From contig NZ_CP133018.1 in NCBI RefSeq assembly GCF_030866785.1, positions 3,968,001 to 4,032,000 on the forward strand: a stretch of DNA of 64,000 bases, in the 5' to 3' direction. Positions 9,266-17,929 of this stretch are shown in pieces. Each line of letters begins with the position of its first letter. Position 1 is the stretch's first letter. The translations under genes and the position numbers were made by a program. This DNA is from Agromyces protaetiae. Lineage in GTDB: Bacteria; Actinomycetota; Actinomycetes; Actinomycetales; Microbacteriaceae. The notes beneath the pieces were generated by a model. The model saw only the letters and a list, made by a program, of their open reading frames with translations, ran no database searches and had not been told where the DNA came from.

Positions 9266-11455
9266 ATGTCCACCATCACCACTCCCACGTCCGCGACCGG
9301 TGCGCCGGCCGACGAAAACCACCCACACCGGCACCCGAAGCCCAAGGCGCCCTTCGGGCCGAAGCAGCTCGCCGCCGCCCTCCCGGGCGCGCTCCGCAAG
9401 CTGCACCCGCGCGACATGTGGCGGAACCCCGTCATGTTCATCGTCGAGGTCGGCGCGGCGCTCACGACGGTGATCGCGATCGCCGAGCCGTTCCTCGGCG
9501 GTCCGACCGCCTCCGGCGGCACCGCCGTGCCGAGCAGCTTCACGTGGGCGATCGCCGTCTGGCTCTGGCTCACCGTGCTCTTCGCGAACCTCGCGGAGGC
9601 GGTCGCCGAGGGCCGCGGGAAGGCGCAGGCGGACTCGCTGCGGCATACGCGCACGTCGACGGTCGCGCACCTCGTGCGCGGCTACGACCAGGCGACGGAT
9701 GCCTCCGCGCTCCGCGCGACGATCTCCGACGTCCCGAGCAGCGACCTGCGGCCGGGCGACCTGGTCGTGGTGACGGCGGGCGACCTGATCCCGGGCGACG
9801 GTGACATCGTCGACGGCATCGCGTCGGTCGACGAGTCCGCGATCACAGGCGAGTCGGCGCCGGTCGTGCGCGAGTCGGGCGGCGACCGCAGCGCCGTCAC
9901 GGGCGGCACGCGCGTGCTCTCGGACCGCATCGTCGTGCGCGTCACGTCGAAGCCCGGCGAGACGTTCGTCGACCGGATGATCGCGCTCGTCGAGGGTGCT
10001 TCGCGGCAGAAGACGCCGAACGAGATCGCGCTGAACATCCTGCTCGCGAGCCTGTCGATCGTCTTCGTGGTCGTCGCGCTCACGCTGAACCCGATCGCCT
10101 CGTACGCCGCCGCCCCCGCGAGCGTGCCCGTGCTGATCGCGCTCCTGGTCTGCCTGATCCCGACCACCATCGGCGCGCTGCTCTCGGCCATCGGCATCGC
10201 GGGCATGGACCGGTTGGTCCAGCAGAACGTGCTCGCCATGTCCGGCCGCGCCGTCGAGGCCGCCGGCGACGTGACGACGCTGCTGCTCGACAAGACCGGC
10301 ACCATCACGTACGGCAACCGGCGGGCGAGCGAGTTCGTCCCGCTCTCGGGCGTCGACGAGACCGAGCTGATCCGAGCCGCCGCACTCGCCTCGCTCGCCG
10401 ACCCGACCCCGGAGGGCAGCTCCATCGTCGAGCTGGCGGCCGACCGGGGCATCCGCTTCACCGAGCAGCCGGCCGGCGAGGTCGTGCCGTTCACCGCCCA
10501 GACCCGCATGTCGGGGCTGGACCTCGCCGACGGCGAGGTCGTGCGGAAGGGCGCGGGCTCGGCCGTGACCGCGTGGGTCGAGGAGCAGGGGCCCGTTGCT
10601 TCGTTGGAGCGCAGCCCGTCCGCCGAGCGCGACGAGCTCGACGAGCACGTCGCGGCGATCTCACGCTCGGGCGGCACGCCGCTCGTCGTCGCGAAACGCG
10701 ACGCCGGGGGCACGGCGCGCGTGCTCGGTGTCGTGCACCTGAAGGACATCGTCAAGGACGGGCTGAGCGACCGGTTCGCCGAACTGCGTGCGATGGGCAT
10801 CCGCACGGTCATGATCACGGGCGACAACCCGCTCACGGCCGCCGCCATCGCGAAGGAGGCCGGCGTCGACGACTACCTCGCCGAGGCCACGCCCGAGGAC
10901 AAGCTCGCACTCATCCGCACGGAGCAGGAGGGCGGCCACCTCGTCGCGATGACCGGCGACGGCACGAACGACGCGCCGGCGCTCGCGCAGGCCGACGTGG
11001 GCGTCGCGATGAACACGGGCACATCAGCGGCCAAGGAGGCCGGCAACATGGTCGACCTCGACTCCGACCCGACGAAACTCATCGACATCGTGCGCATCGG
11101 CAAGCAGCTGCTCATCACGCGCGGCGCGCTCACCACGTTCTCGATCGCGAACGACCTCGCGAAGTACTTCGCGATCATCCCCGCGATGTTCGCGGGCGTG
11201 TTCCCCGGGCTCGCGGCGCTGAACCTCATGCAGTTGCACTCGCCGGCCTCGGCCGTGCTGTCGGCGATCATCTTCAACGCGATCGTGATCGTGCTCCTGA
11301 TCCCGCTGGCGCTCCGCGGCGTGCGGTTCCGGGCGGGCGACGCGTCGAAGATCCTCGGTCGCAACCTGCTCGTCTACGGCCTCGGCGGCGTCATCGCGCC
11401 GTTCATCGGCATCAAGCTCATCGACCTCGTCGTGAGCCTCATCCCGGGCTTCTGA
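9266..11455 (+). CDS. kdpB: K+-transporting P-type ATPase subunit KdpB
   Basis: The product is 729 aa and provides the ATP-hydrolysing subunit of the Kdp pump. P-type ATPase landmarks are all present: the actuator loop TGES, the phosphorylation motif DKTGTIT with the aspartyl-phosphate at D342, and the hinge motif [12 protein letters not shown] His/Lys/Pro-rich N-terminal tail of about 35 residues precedes the first membrane segment, slightly longer than in E. coli KdpB (682 aa). Six to seven membrane helices follow the usual pattern. It is preceded by kdpA and separated from kdpC by a 59-nt gap that contains an 18-bp tandem duplication. Confidence 0.97.
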   Translation: MSTITTPTSATGAPADENHPHRHPKPKAPFGPKQLAAALPGALRKLHPRDMWRNPVMFIVEVGAALTTVIAIAEPFLGGPTASGGTAVPSSFTWAIAVWLWLTVLFANLAEAVAEGRGKAQADSLRHTRTSTVAHLVRGYDQATDASALRATISDVPSSDLRPGDLVVVTAGDLIPGDGDIVDGIASVDESAITGESAPVVRESGGDRSAVTGGTRVLSDRIVVRVTSKPGETFVDRMIALVEGASRQKTPNEIALNILLASLSIVFVVVALTLNPIASYAAAPASVPVLIALLVCLIPTTIGALLSAIGIAGMDRLVQQNVLAMSGRAVEAAGDVTTLLLDKTGTITYGNRRASEFVPLSGVDETELIRAAALASLADPTPEGSSIVELAADRGIRFTEQPAGEVVPFTAQTRMSGLDLADGEVVRKGAGSAVTAWVEEQGPVASLERSPSAERDELDEHVAAISRSGGTPLVVAKRDAGGTARVLGVVHLKDIVKDGLSDRFAELRAMGIRTVMITGDNPLTAAAIAKEAGVDDYLAEATPEDKLALIRTEQEGGHLVAMTGDGTNDAPALAQADVGVAMNTGTSAAKEAGNMVDLDSDPTKLIDIVRIGKQLLITRGALTTFSIANDLAKYFAIIPAMFAGVFPGLAALNLMQLHSPASAVLSAIIFNAIVIVLLIPLALRGVRFRAGDASKILGRNLLVYGLGGVIAPFIGIKLIDLVVSLIPGF

Positions 11456-11463
11456 TGCCGGAC

Positions 11464-11499
11464 ACAGCTCTGCGCAAGAGAACAGCTCTGCGCACGAGA
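11464..11499 (+). repeat. Two tandem 18-bp copies between kdpB and kdpC
   Basis: ACAGCTCTGCGCAAGAGA (11464-11481) is followed directly by the same 18 bases with one change (A to C) at 11482-11499. The duplication makes the kdpB-kdpC gap 59 nt, long compared with the other overlapping junctions in the operon. The kdpC ribosome site AAAGGA lies immediately downstream. Confidence 0.85.
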
Positions 11500-11514
11500 A
11501 AGGACACCTGACTC

Positions 11515-12126
11515 ATGACCTCCACCAGGCAGACCATGCGCACCCACTGGGTGGCGCTCCGCGCCCTGCTCGTCTTCACCGCGGTGCTCGGCGTCGCGTA
11601 CACCCTCGTCGTCACGGGCATCGGGCAGCTCGTGCTGCCCGCGCAGGCGAACGGGTCACTCGAACGCGGCGCGAACGGCGAGGTGGTCGGCTCGGCCCTC
11701 ATCGGCCAGTCGTTCGCCGACCGCGACGGCATGCCGCTGCCCGAGTGGTTCCAGCCGCGGCCGTCGGCCGCGGGCGACGGCTACGACTCGGGCGCGTCGA
11801 GCGGCAGCAACCTCGGCCCCGAGAACGCCGACCTGGTCGCGGCGATCGCGGACCGCAAGGCGCAGGTCGCCGAGCTCGACGGCGTCAGCGAGACGGATGT
11901 CCCGGTCGACGCCCTCACCGCGTCCGGGTCGGGGCTCGACCCGCACATCAGCCCGGAGTACGCGCTGCTGCAGGTGCCACGTGTCACCGCTGAGCGCGAC
12001 CTCGACGAGGCCGACGTGCGCGCCCTCGTCGACGCGCACACCCGGGGCCGGGACCTCGGCTATCTCGGCGAACCGACCGTGAACGTGCTGCAGCTCAATC
12101 TCGCGCTCGCGGAACTGCGAGACTGA
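11515..12126 (+). CDS. kdpC: K+-transporting ATPase subunit KdpC
   Basis: The product is 203 aa. One N-terminal membrane helix (about residues 14-36, LRALLVFTAVLGVAYTLVVTGI) anchors a periplasmic-side domain. The conserved blocks are present: IGQSF, WFQPRPSA, SGSNLGPEN, SGSGLDPHIS and, near the C-terminus, GRDLGYLGEPTVNVLQLNLAL. KdpC supports ATP use by KdpB and K+ affinity in the complex. The ATG at 11515 follows AAAGGA at a slightly long spacing. The kdpD start is 4 nt after its stop. Confidence 0.96.
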   Translation: MTSTRQTMRTHWVALRALLVFTAVLGVAYTLVVTGIGQLVLPAQANGSLERGANGEVVGSALIGQSFADRDGMPLPEWFQPRPSAAGDGYDSGASSGSNLGPENADLVAAIADRKAQVAELDGVSETDVPVDALTASGSGLDPHISPEYALLQVPRVTAERDLDEADVRALVDAHTRGRDLGYLGEPTVNVLQLNLALAELRD

Positions 12127-12130
12127 CGCT

Positions 12131-14614
12131 ATGAGACGCGGGCGGCTCCGGGTGCTGCTCGGCGCCGCCCCCGGCGTCGGCAAGACCTACACCATGCTCG
12201 AAGAGGGCCGGCGGCTCCGCGACGAGGGCCGTGACGTGGTCGTGGCCTTCGTCGAGACGCACGGCCGCACGGCGACCGCCGCCATGGTCGAGGAGCTCGA
12301 GGTCGTGGCCCGCCGGAGCGAGACGCATCGCGGCCTGGCGCTCGAGGAGATGGACCTCGACGCGGTGCTCGCCCGCCGCCCCGAGATCGCCCTCGTCGAC
12401 GAGCTCGCGCACACCAACGCCCCGGGCGGGGCGCATCCGAAGCGCTGGCAGGACGTCGACGCGCTGCTCGCGGCCGGCATCGACGTGATCTCGACGGTCA
12501 ACGCACAGCACATCGAGTCGCTCGGCGACGTCGTGCTCGAGATCACCGGCGCCCCCCAGCGCGAGACCATCCCCGACGCCGTCCTGCGGTCGGCCGATCA
12601 GATCGAGGTCGTCGACCTCGCGCCGCAGGCGCTGCGCGATCGCCTCGCGGGCGGGCTCGTCTACCCCGCCGATCGCATCGACGCGGCGCTCTCGAACTAC
12701 TTTCGCCTCGGCAACCTCACCGCGCTCCGCGAGCTCGCCCTGCTGTGGCTCGCCGACGAGGTCGACCAGGCGCTCAAGACGTACCGCGCCGAGCACGGCA
12801 TCCAGGGCACCTGGGAGGCGCGCGAGCGCGTCGTCGTCGCGTTGCCCGGCGGTCCCGAGGGCGAGACCCTGCTGCGCCGGGGCGCCCGGATCGCCGCCCG
12901 GTCGTCGGGCGGCGAGCTCATCGCCGTGCACGTGACCGCGCCCGACGGGCTGCGCACGAGACATCCCGATGCCGTCGCCGCGCAGCGCGCGCTCGTCGAG
13001 CGCCTCGGCGGCTCCTTCCATCAGGTGGTCGGCGAAGACGTGCCGCGCGCGCTGGTCGAGTTCGCGAGGTCGGCGGATGCCACGCAGCTGGTGATCGGCG
13101 TGAGCCGCCGATCCCGGATCGCGGCGGCCTTCACCGGCCCGGGGATCGGCGCGACCGTCATCCGCGAGTCCGGCGACATCGACGTGCACATCGTCACCCA
13201 CGCCGCCGCGGGCTCCACGTTCTCGTTGCCCCGCCTCGGCGGCGCGCTCAGCCGGACCCGGCTCATCGCCGGGTTCGCCGTCGCGCTCGTCGCCGGCCCG
13301 CTGCTCAGCTGGCTGCTCACGCTGTTCCACTCCGAGGCCTCGATCACGAGCGACGTGCTCGCGTACCAGCTGCTGGTCATCGTGGTCGCCCTCGTCGGCG
13401 GGATCTGGCCGGGGCTGTTCGCGGCCGTGCTCTCCGGGCTCACGCTCAACTACCTGTTCATCCAGCCCCTGTACTCGCTCACGATCACCGAGCCCAGGCA
13501 GCTGCTCGCGCTCCTCTTCTATGTCGCGAACGCGCTGCTGGTCAGCTACGTCGTGGACCAGGCCGCGCGACGCACGCGGCTCGCGCAGCGCGCCGCCGCG
13601 GAGTCGGAGCTGCTCGCGACCGTCGCCGGCAGTGTGCTGCGCGGCGAGGACGCGCTGCAGGCGATGGTGGCGCGCACCCGCGAGGCGTTCGGGCTCTCGG
13701 GCGTGCGACTGCTCGTCGACGGCCAGCCGCGCGTGACCGACGGCGAGCCGGCGACCGGCGACCGCGTCACCAGCGTGCCGATCGGCACGCGCGGCGTGCT
13801 CGAACTGCACGGGTCCGACCTCGAGGCATCCGAACGCCGCCTGCTCCAGGTGATCGCGACCCAGCTCGACGCCGCGATCGAGCACGGAGCGCTCGCCTCG
13901 GCGGCCGAAGCGGCCGGCGAGCTCGCGGAGACCGACCGGGTGCGCTCGGCGTTGCTCGCCGCGGTCGGACACGACCTGCGCCGGCCGCTCACCTCGGCCT
14001 CGGCGGCGATCAGCGCCCTGCGCGCACCCGACCTCTCGCTCGCGCGCGCCGAGCGCGACGAGCTGCTCGACACCGCGGCCGAGAGCCTCGACTCGCTCGC
14101 GGCGCTCGTGACGAACCTGCTCGACGTCAGCCGTGTGCAGGCCGGCGCGCTGGCCGTGACGCTCGCACCCACCGACCTCGGCGACGTCGTCTTCCCCGCC
14201 CTCGACGAGCTCGGGCTCGGCCCCGGCGAGGTGGAGCTCGATCTCGCCGAGGACCTGCATCCGGTCGCCGCGGATGCCGGCCTGCTGCAGCGCGTCGTCG
14301 TCAATCTGCTCGCGAACGCGGTGCGGCACTCGCCCGACGGCGAGCGCGTGCGGCTCGCGGCGAGCACGTTCCGCGGCAGCACCGAGCTGCGCGTCGCGGA
14401 CCATGGACCCGGCGTGCCACCGGAGCGTCACGATGAGATCTTCACCGCGTTCCAACGACTCGGCGACACCGACAACGAGGCGGGCCTCGGGCTCGGGCTC
14501 GCTCTCTCGAGGGGCTTCGTCGAGGGCATGGGCGGGACGCTCACGGTCGAGGACACGCCCGGCGGTGGGCTCACCATGGTGATCGCGCTGCCCGTCGCCG
14601 AGGAGACCGCATGA
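12131..14614 (+). CDS. kdpD: Sensor histidine kinase KdpD
   Basis: The product is 827 aa. The N-terminal KdpD domain has the Walker A GAAPGVGKT and the LVDELAHTN block. A universal-stress-type domain (about 235-360) follows, then four closely spaced membrane helices (about 375-480), a GAF-like region and the kinase core. The phospho-accepting His is H614 in GHDLRRPL. The ATP-binding boxes are NLLANAVRHS, DHGPGVP and GLGLGLALSRG. It senses K+ limitation and phosphorylates KdpE; in other bacteria the USP domain of KdpD binds c-di-AMP, which cannot be judged here. Its stop overlaps the kdpE start by 4 nt. Confidence 0.96.
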   Translation: MRRGRLRVLLGAAPGVGKTYTMLEEGRRLRDEGRDVVVAFVETHGRTATAAMVEELEVVARRSETHRGLALEEMDLDAVLARRPEIALVDELAHTNAPGGAHPKRWQDVDALLAAGIDVISTVNAQHIESLGDVVLEITGAPQRETIPDAVLRSADQIEVVDLAPQALRDRLAGGLVYPADRIDAALSNYFRLGNLTALRELALLWLADEVDQALKTYRAEHGIQGTWEARERVVVALPGGPEGETLLRRGARIAARSSGGELIAVHVTAPDGLRTRHPDAVAAQRALVERLGGSFHQVVGEDVPRALVEFARSADATQLVIGVSRRSRIAAAFTGPGIGATVIRESGDIDVHIVTHAAAGSTFSLPRLGGALSRTRLIAGFAVALVAGPLLSWLLTLFHSEASITSDVLAYQLLVIVVALVGGIWPGLFAAVLSGLTLNYLFIQPLYSLTITEPRQLLALLFYVANALLVSYVVDQAARRTRLAQRAAAESELLATVAGSVLRGEDALQAMVARTREAFGLSGVRLLVDGQPRVTDGEPATGDRVTSVPIGTRGVLELHGSDLEASERRLLQVIATQLDAAIEHGALASAAEAAGELAETDRVRSALLAAVGHDLRRPLTSASAAISALRAPDLSLARAERDELLDTAAESLDSLAALVTNLLDVSRVQAGALAVTLAPTDLGDVVFPALDELGLGPGEVELDLAEDLHPVAADAGLLQRVVVNLLANAVRHSPDGERVRLAASTFRGSTELRVADHGPGVPPERHDEIFTAFQRLGDTDNEAGLGLGLALSRGFVEGMGGTLTVEDTPGGGLTMVIALPVAEETA

Positions 14615-15291
14615 GAATCCTGATCGCCGACGACGATGCCCAACTGCAGCGCGCGCTCCGCATCACGCTCGCGGCCCGCGGCTACGACGTGGTCGCGGCG
14701 CACGACGGCGCCGAGGCGATCGACCTCGCCGCGAGCGCACACCCCGACCTGATCCTGCTCGACCTCGGCATGCCGAACGTCGACGGCACCGACGTGATCC
14801 GGGCGGTCCGGGGGTGGTCGAAGGTGCCCATCCTCGTGCTCTCGGGCCGCACCGACTCGGCCGAGAAGGTCGAGGCCCTCGACGCGGGCGCCGACGACTA
14901 CGTCACCAAGCCGTTCGCGATGGACGAGCTGCTCGCGCGTATCCGGGCGCGCTCGCGGGTCGTGACCGGCGACGAGCCGGACGCGGCCGAGTTCCGGGTC
15001 GGGGAGCTGTCGGTCGATCTCGCGGCCAAGACGGTGCGGCGGGGCGCCGACGGGGCATCCGTTCGCCTGACGCCCACCGAGTGGCGCCTCCTCGAGCTGT
15101 TCCTGCGGAACCCCGGCAAGCTCTTGACCCGGCAGATGCTGCTCTCGGACGTGTGGGGTCCGTACCACGCGAACGACGCAGGATACCTGCGGCTCTACGT
15201 GGCGCAGCTGCGCCGCAAGCTCGAGCCGGTGCCGTCGGAGCCCCGGCATTTCCTCAACGAGCCGGGTCTCGGGTACCGGTTCGAGCCGTAG
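14611..15291 (+). CDS. kdpE: Response regulator KdpE
   Basis: The product is 226 aa of the OmpR/PhoB class. The receiver domain has the acidic pocket DDD (7-9), the phospho-acceptor D51 in LLDLGMP and the conserved lysine in VTKPF (about 101). The C-terminal winged helix shows LTPTEWRLLELFLRNPGK and the recognition helix and wing RLYVAQLRRKLEP. It activates kdpFABC on K+ limitation. It is translationally coupled to kdpD by ATGA. Only 6 bp separate its stop from the end of the convergent toxin remnant, and no terminator is visible between them. Confidence 0.96.
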   Translation: MRILIADDDAQLQRALRITLAARGYDVVAAHDGAEAIDLAASAHPDLILLDLGMPNVDGTDVIRAVRGWSKVPILVLSGRTDSAEKVEALDAGADDYVTKPFAMDELLARIRARSRVVTGDEPDAAEFRVGELSVDLAAKTVRRGADGASVRLTPTEWRLLELFLRNPGKLLTRQMLLSDVWGPYHANDAGYLRLYVAQLRRKLEPVPSEPRHFLNEPGLGYRFEP

Positions 15292-15297
15292 GCGGAC

Positions 15298-15381
15298 CTA
15301 GAGGTCGCAGATGTCTCGTCGGTGACCGATCCGCTTCAGCGCTCGCAGCGCGGCCGGTCGGAGTTCGATCCGATAGGTCAA
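15298..15381 (-). pseudogene. RelE/ParE-family toxin remnant with an internal in-frame deletion
   Basis: A 27-codon frame starts at TTG 15381, whose last two bases are part of the antitoxin stop (TTGA), the usual antitoxin-toxin junction. Its first 17-18 residues (TYRIELRPAALRALKRI) match the N-terminus of RelE toxins. The next residues, IGHRRDICDL, resemble the extreme C-terminus of the same family (usually RIGHRREVYR). About 55-60 central codons, carrying the ribonuclease core, are therefore missing, and the two ends are joined in frame. An intact RelE toxin is about 85-90 aa, so this product should be inactive. Family resemblance is judged from memory. Confidence 0.7.
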
Positions 15382-15626
15382 TCCCAGCCGAGGTCCTTCG
15401 TGACCTCATCCCACGGAATGTTCGCGCCTTCTTCCGCAATGGCTTCGTCGAAGTCGGCGGCGTCGGCCGCGTCCTCGAGAGCTTCGAGCATGCGCTCGTA
15501 GTGTTCGGGGCTCACCACCACGGCAGCGCGCTGGCCCCGTCGTTCGATGAACACGGCCTCCTGCTGCGAGCGGGCGATGACCTCCGAGAAGTGGCTCCGC
15601 GCTTCCGCGACGCTGACGATCGACAT
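15378..15626 (-). CDS. Type II antitoxin of the Phd/YefM family (orphaned)
   Basis: The product is 82 aa. The N-terminal half, SIVSVAEARSHFSEVIAR then FIERRGQRAAVVVSPEHYERM, is the DNA-binding Phd/YefM fold. The acidic C-terminal half (about 52-82) is the toxin-wrapping tail and appears intact. Such antitoxins neutralise a RelE-type RNase and repress their own operon. The matching toxin gene directly downstream is an internally deleted remnant, so this copy may act only as a repressor or as an anti-addiction factor against related toxins. A TGTACA palindrome 30 bp upstream is a fitting operator. Confidence 0.88.
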   Translation of the reverse strand: MSIVSVAEARSHFSEVIARSQQEAVFIERRGQRAAVVVSPEHYERMLEALEDAADAADFDEAIAEEGANIPWDEVTKDLGWD

Positions 15627-15654
15627 GCCTCAAATGTCCCTTACGCGGATCGAA

Positions 15655-15662
15655 ATGTACAT
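15655..15662. promoter_or_regulatory. ATGTACAT palindrome, likely antitoxin operator
   Basis: The perfect palindrome ATGTACAT lies about 30 bp upstream of the antitoxin ATG. The TGTACA core is the one reported for YefM-YoeB operators in E. coli, so autorepression by this Phd/YefM protein is likely. The adjacent 15627-15727 gap holds nothing else recognisable. Confidence 0.5.
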
Positions 15663-15727
15663 CTGGTCCGACCCGTGGGCGGTCGGTTCGTGCTGGGTGG
15701 GAAGGCATTGCCGCGCCCGCGTCATCG

Positions 15728-16330
15728 TCAGGGCCTGGACAGCAGCCTGCGCAGGCCGGTGCCGACGACCGCCTCGGGGTCGACGGCATGTCTCGCGTGA
15801 GCTCGGGCGTACAACGGCGCGACGTCTCGGTCGATCTCCGTCGCGGCTTCGTTCACGGCCATGGGAGCGGTCGTCGCGCACCCGATCACGAAGTTCGAGA
15901 GGATGTACGCCGACGTCAGGGGGTCGGACGAGCCCGCGTCGGTGAGGAGTGCGATCATGCGCTCCGACAGTCGGATGTAGGAGGGTCCACGCGGGGCTCG
16001 CCACGCTATCACCTGCGGCGCCCACGGATGCCGCACCAGGTGCCGGTAATAGGTGAGCATCAGGTCCATGAGGTCGGCGTCCCGCACCGCCGTATCGATC
16101 GCCGGGTCGTCGGCGAGTGCACGATCCAGCGCGAGATCGAACAGATCGTCCACCGACGCCACGCGCGAGTACAGGCTCGCGGGCGCGACGTCGAGCTGCG
16201 ACGCGACGGCGCGGAGCGTGAGCGATCGGAGGCCCCCCGCATCGAGGAGCGCCGCCGCGGCGCGCGCGAGGTCGCCCACGTCGATCGCACGTGAGCGGAT
16301 GACCGGCTTCCGGTGTTCCCAATACCCCAC
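15728..16330 (-). CDS. TetR-family transcriptional regulator
   Basis: The product is 200 aa. A helix-turn-helix lies at about residues 20-60: DLARAAAALLDAGGLRSLTLR, then VASQLDVAPASLYSRVASVDDL, a typical TetR recognition helix ending in the LYxRVxSxDDL pattern. The remainder is the helical ligand and dimer domain, which is not diagnostic. The start is GTG 16330 with no clear ribosome site, so translation may be leaderless. It is divergent from the RidA gene and an operator-like palindrome lies between them, so it probably represses both. The inducer is unknown. Confidence 0.87.
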   Translation of the reverse strand: MGYWEHRKPVIRSRAIDVGDLARAAAALLDAGGLRSLTLRAVASQLDVAPASLYSRVASVDDLFDLALDRALADDPAIDTAVRDADLMDLMLTYYRHLVRHPWAPQVIAWRAPRGPSYIRLSERMIALLTDAGSSDPLTSAYILSNFVIGCATTAPMAVNEAATEIDRDVAPLYARAHARHAVDPEAVVGTGLRRLLSRP

Positions 16331-16356
16331 GGGGTGAGCCTAGCCCGAGGATCGCC

Positions 16357-16376
16357 ACTAAACGATCTATGTTAGT
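16357..16376. promoter_or_regulatory. Candidate TetR operator between the regulator and ridA
   Basis: ACTAAACGATCTATGTTAGT is a 20-bp imperfect palindrome with ACTAA/TTAGT arms. It is the AT-rich centre of the 117-bp divergent gap and could overlap the -10 regions of both genes. Confidence 0.55.
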
Positions 16377-16447
16377 TTTAGCGCCGGCGGAGTCGCCCTT
16401 CCTCGCACGTCGTCCCGCCGAGCCGCCCTCGACCACGAAGGATCCGA

Positions 16448-16855
16448 ATGCCCAGCGCCGTCACCCTGATCCGCTCCACCTCGCTCTCCGACGTGGCCGA
16501 GTACGCCTACGCGGCGACCGCGCCGGCGGAGGCCCGGCTGATCTTCCTCGCCGGCGCCTGCCCGCTGAACGACGACGGGTCCACGGCCGGCATCGGCGAC
16601 TACGCCGCCCAGGCCGAGGCATCCGTCGAGAACCTGAAGACCGCCCTCGCAGCCGCCGGCGCCGCACTGACCGATGTGATCAGCACCCGGGTGCTCGTCG
16701 CATCGACCTCCCAGGCGGACCTCGTCACCGCCTGGGAGGTCGTGCGCGATGCGTTCGGCGACCATGACGCGCCGAGCACCCTCCTGGGCGTCACCGTGCT
16801 CGGCTACGACCACCAACTCGTGGAGATCGAGGCCGTCGCCGCCGTCGTCGACTGA
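16448..16855 (+). CDS. RidA/YjgF family protein
   Basis: The product is 135 aa, the normal size for a RidA trimer subunit. It has the family core LIFLAGACPLNDDGS, the helix QAEASVENLKTALAAAGAALTDV and the strand DVISTRVLVAS. The canonical catalytic arginine of RidA deaminases corresponds to the one in STRVLV. Archetypal members hydrolyse reactive enamines/imines released by PLP enzymes; many paralogs have other substrates. The ATG follows GAAGGA at 6 nt. The divergent TetR gene suggests that it is inducible rather than housekeeping. Confidence 0.85.
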   Translation: MPSAVTLIRSTSLSDVAEYAYAATAPAEARLIFLAGACPLNDDGSTAGIGDYAAQAEASVENLKTALAAAGAALTDVISTRVLVASTSQADLVTAWEVVRDAFGDHDAPSTLLGVTVLGYDHQLVEIEAVAAVVD

Positions 16856-17010
16856 CGCGACCGACATCCGGGGTCAGCTTCGGCCGGATCGAGCCGCCGA
16901 AGCCGTCGAAGCCGTCGAACGCGCCGGTGAGATCGCCTCGGTCGACGCCGCCGAAGGCGTCGCAGGTGTCTGGGCCGACGCCCCGCCGAGCGGCGGACGC
17001 GCCTCCTACT

Positions 17011-17040
17011 AGCGTCGGTCCAGTGAGCGTCGGTCCAGCG
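17011..17040 (+). repeat. Two tandem 15-bp copies downstream of the NodB gene pair
   Basis: AGCGTCGGTCCAGTG is followed at once by AGCGTCGGTCCAGCG. The copies end directly before the stop codon of the NodB-fold gene at 17042. The 16856-17010 stretch between ridA and this repeat is GC-rich with short CCGTCGAA repeats and no convincing gene. Confidence 0.7.
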
Positions 17041-17041
17041 A

Positions 17042-17929
17042 TCAGTAGTGCGGCCAGCCCGCCTCGGCGAGGAAGACCCGCTCGGCGCTTCCGGCGTCTG
17101 GCGCTTCACCGTGCACGCGCCACCAGCTCGCGAGTGTGGAACCGCGCGCGACCCAGACGTCGTCATGGCGCCGGATTCGTCTGAGCATCTCGCGGAGCAG
17201 GCCGATCCGGCCGGGTGTGCCGATGATGTGCGGGTGGACGGTGAGCACCCAGAGCAGGCCCTCGTCGCGGCACCCCTCGAACTCCCACGTCCAGCTCTCG
17301 AGCGTCTCCTCGTACGACGCGATGCGGGAGTGCCCCTTCGGCAGCGCGGGGGCGAAGTTCCACTCGAACGCCTGGCGGTCGTCGGCGACGTGGTGGAAGG
17401 GCAGATCGACGAGGCTCCGGCCGTCGCCGGCGGGCAGCATGGCGGGCAGGTCGCCCGCGACCCAGGAACTCGACCAGTCGATGCCCGCGTCGAGCAGGTC
17501 CGCGGCGAGACCGAGCGGCCAGTCGCCGCGCGGCAGCCGGAAGCCGGTCGGCTCGAGGCCGCGGTCGCGGAACGCCTCGACCGCTCGGGCGATGAGCCGT
17601 CGCCGCTCGTCCGGTTCGATACCGTCGAGCCGCTCGAGGTCGTCGCCGCGAATGCCGAGGTCGTGCCCGTCGCGCGCGATCTCGTCGAACGCTCCGGGGT
17701 GTTCGCGGACCACGGATCCCGGCGCGAAGAAGCTCGCGGGAACAGCGGCGTGCCGGAGTTCGGCCAGGATGGCCGGGAGCCCCCGGCGGATCCCGTATCG
17801 CGCCGTCGACAGCGTCTTCGTACGCCCCTCGAGCGTGGGGTCGAGGGTCAGCAGCGACCGCTCGGCGTCCACGTTCACGGTGATCAGGACCGCAGCGCGG
17901 TGCCCGTCGGGCCATCGTGCGGTCGTCAT
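17042..17929 (-). CDS. NodB/polysaccharide deacetylase-fold protein lacking the metal histidines
   Basis: The product is 295 aa. Strand 1 keeps an aspartate (LITVNVDAE) and other family blocks are present (PASFFAPGSVV, TGFRLPRGDWPLG, WVLTVHPHIIGTPGR). At the HxxxH metal site, however, the sequence reads GHDLGIRGDDLERL: R94 and L98 stand where the upstream paralog has H93 and H97. Classic deacetylase chemistry is therefore unlikely. It may be a metal-independent hydrolase, as in PuuE allantoinase where ligands of the Asp-His-His triad are replaced, or a non-catalytic partner of its neighbour. It is last in an eleven-gene operon and overlaps the upstream paralog by 4 nt. Confidence 0.85.
   Translation of the reverse strand: MTTARWPDGHRAAVLITVNVDAERSLLTLDPTLEGRTKTLSTARYGIRRGLPAILAELRHAAVPASFFAPGSVVREHPGAFDEIARDGHDLGIRGDDLERLDGIEPDERRRLIARAVEAFRDRGLEPTGFRLPRGDWPLGLAADLLDAGIDWSSSWVAGDLPAMLPAGDGRSLVDLPFHHVADDRQAFEWNFAPALPKGHSRIASYEETLESWTWEFEGCRDEGLLWVLTVHPHIIGTPGRIGLLREMLRRIRRHDDVWVARGSTLASWWRVHGEAPDAGSAERVFLAEAGWPHY

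Noticed and set aside
8462..10648. A 728-codon open frame on the minus strand
   Set aside because: It lies opposite kdpA and kdpB, which have complete family motifs. The opposite-strand product shows only compositional bias.
16856..17040. Proline-rich small gene after ridA
   Set aside because: Open frames here reflect CCGTCGAA-type repeats; none has a start with a ribosome site or a plausible protein pattern.
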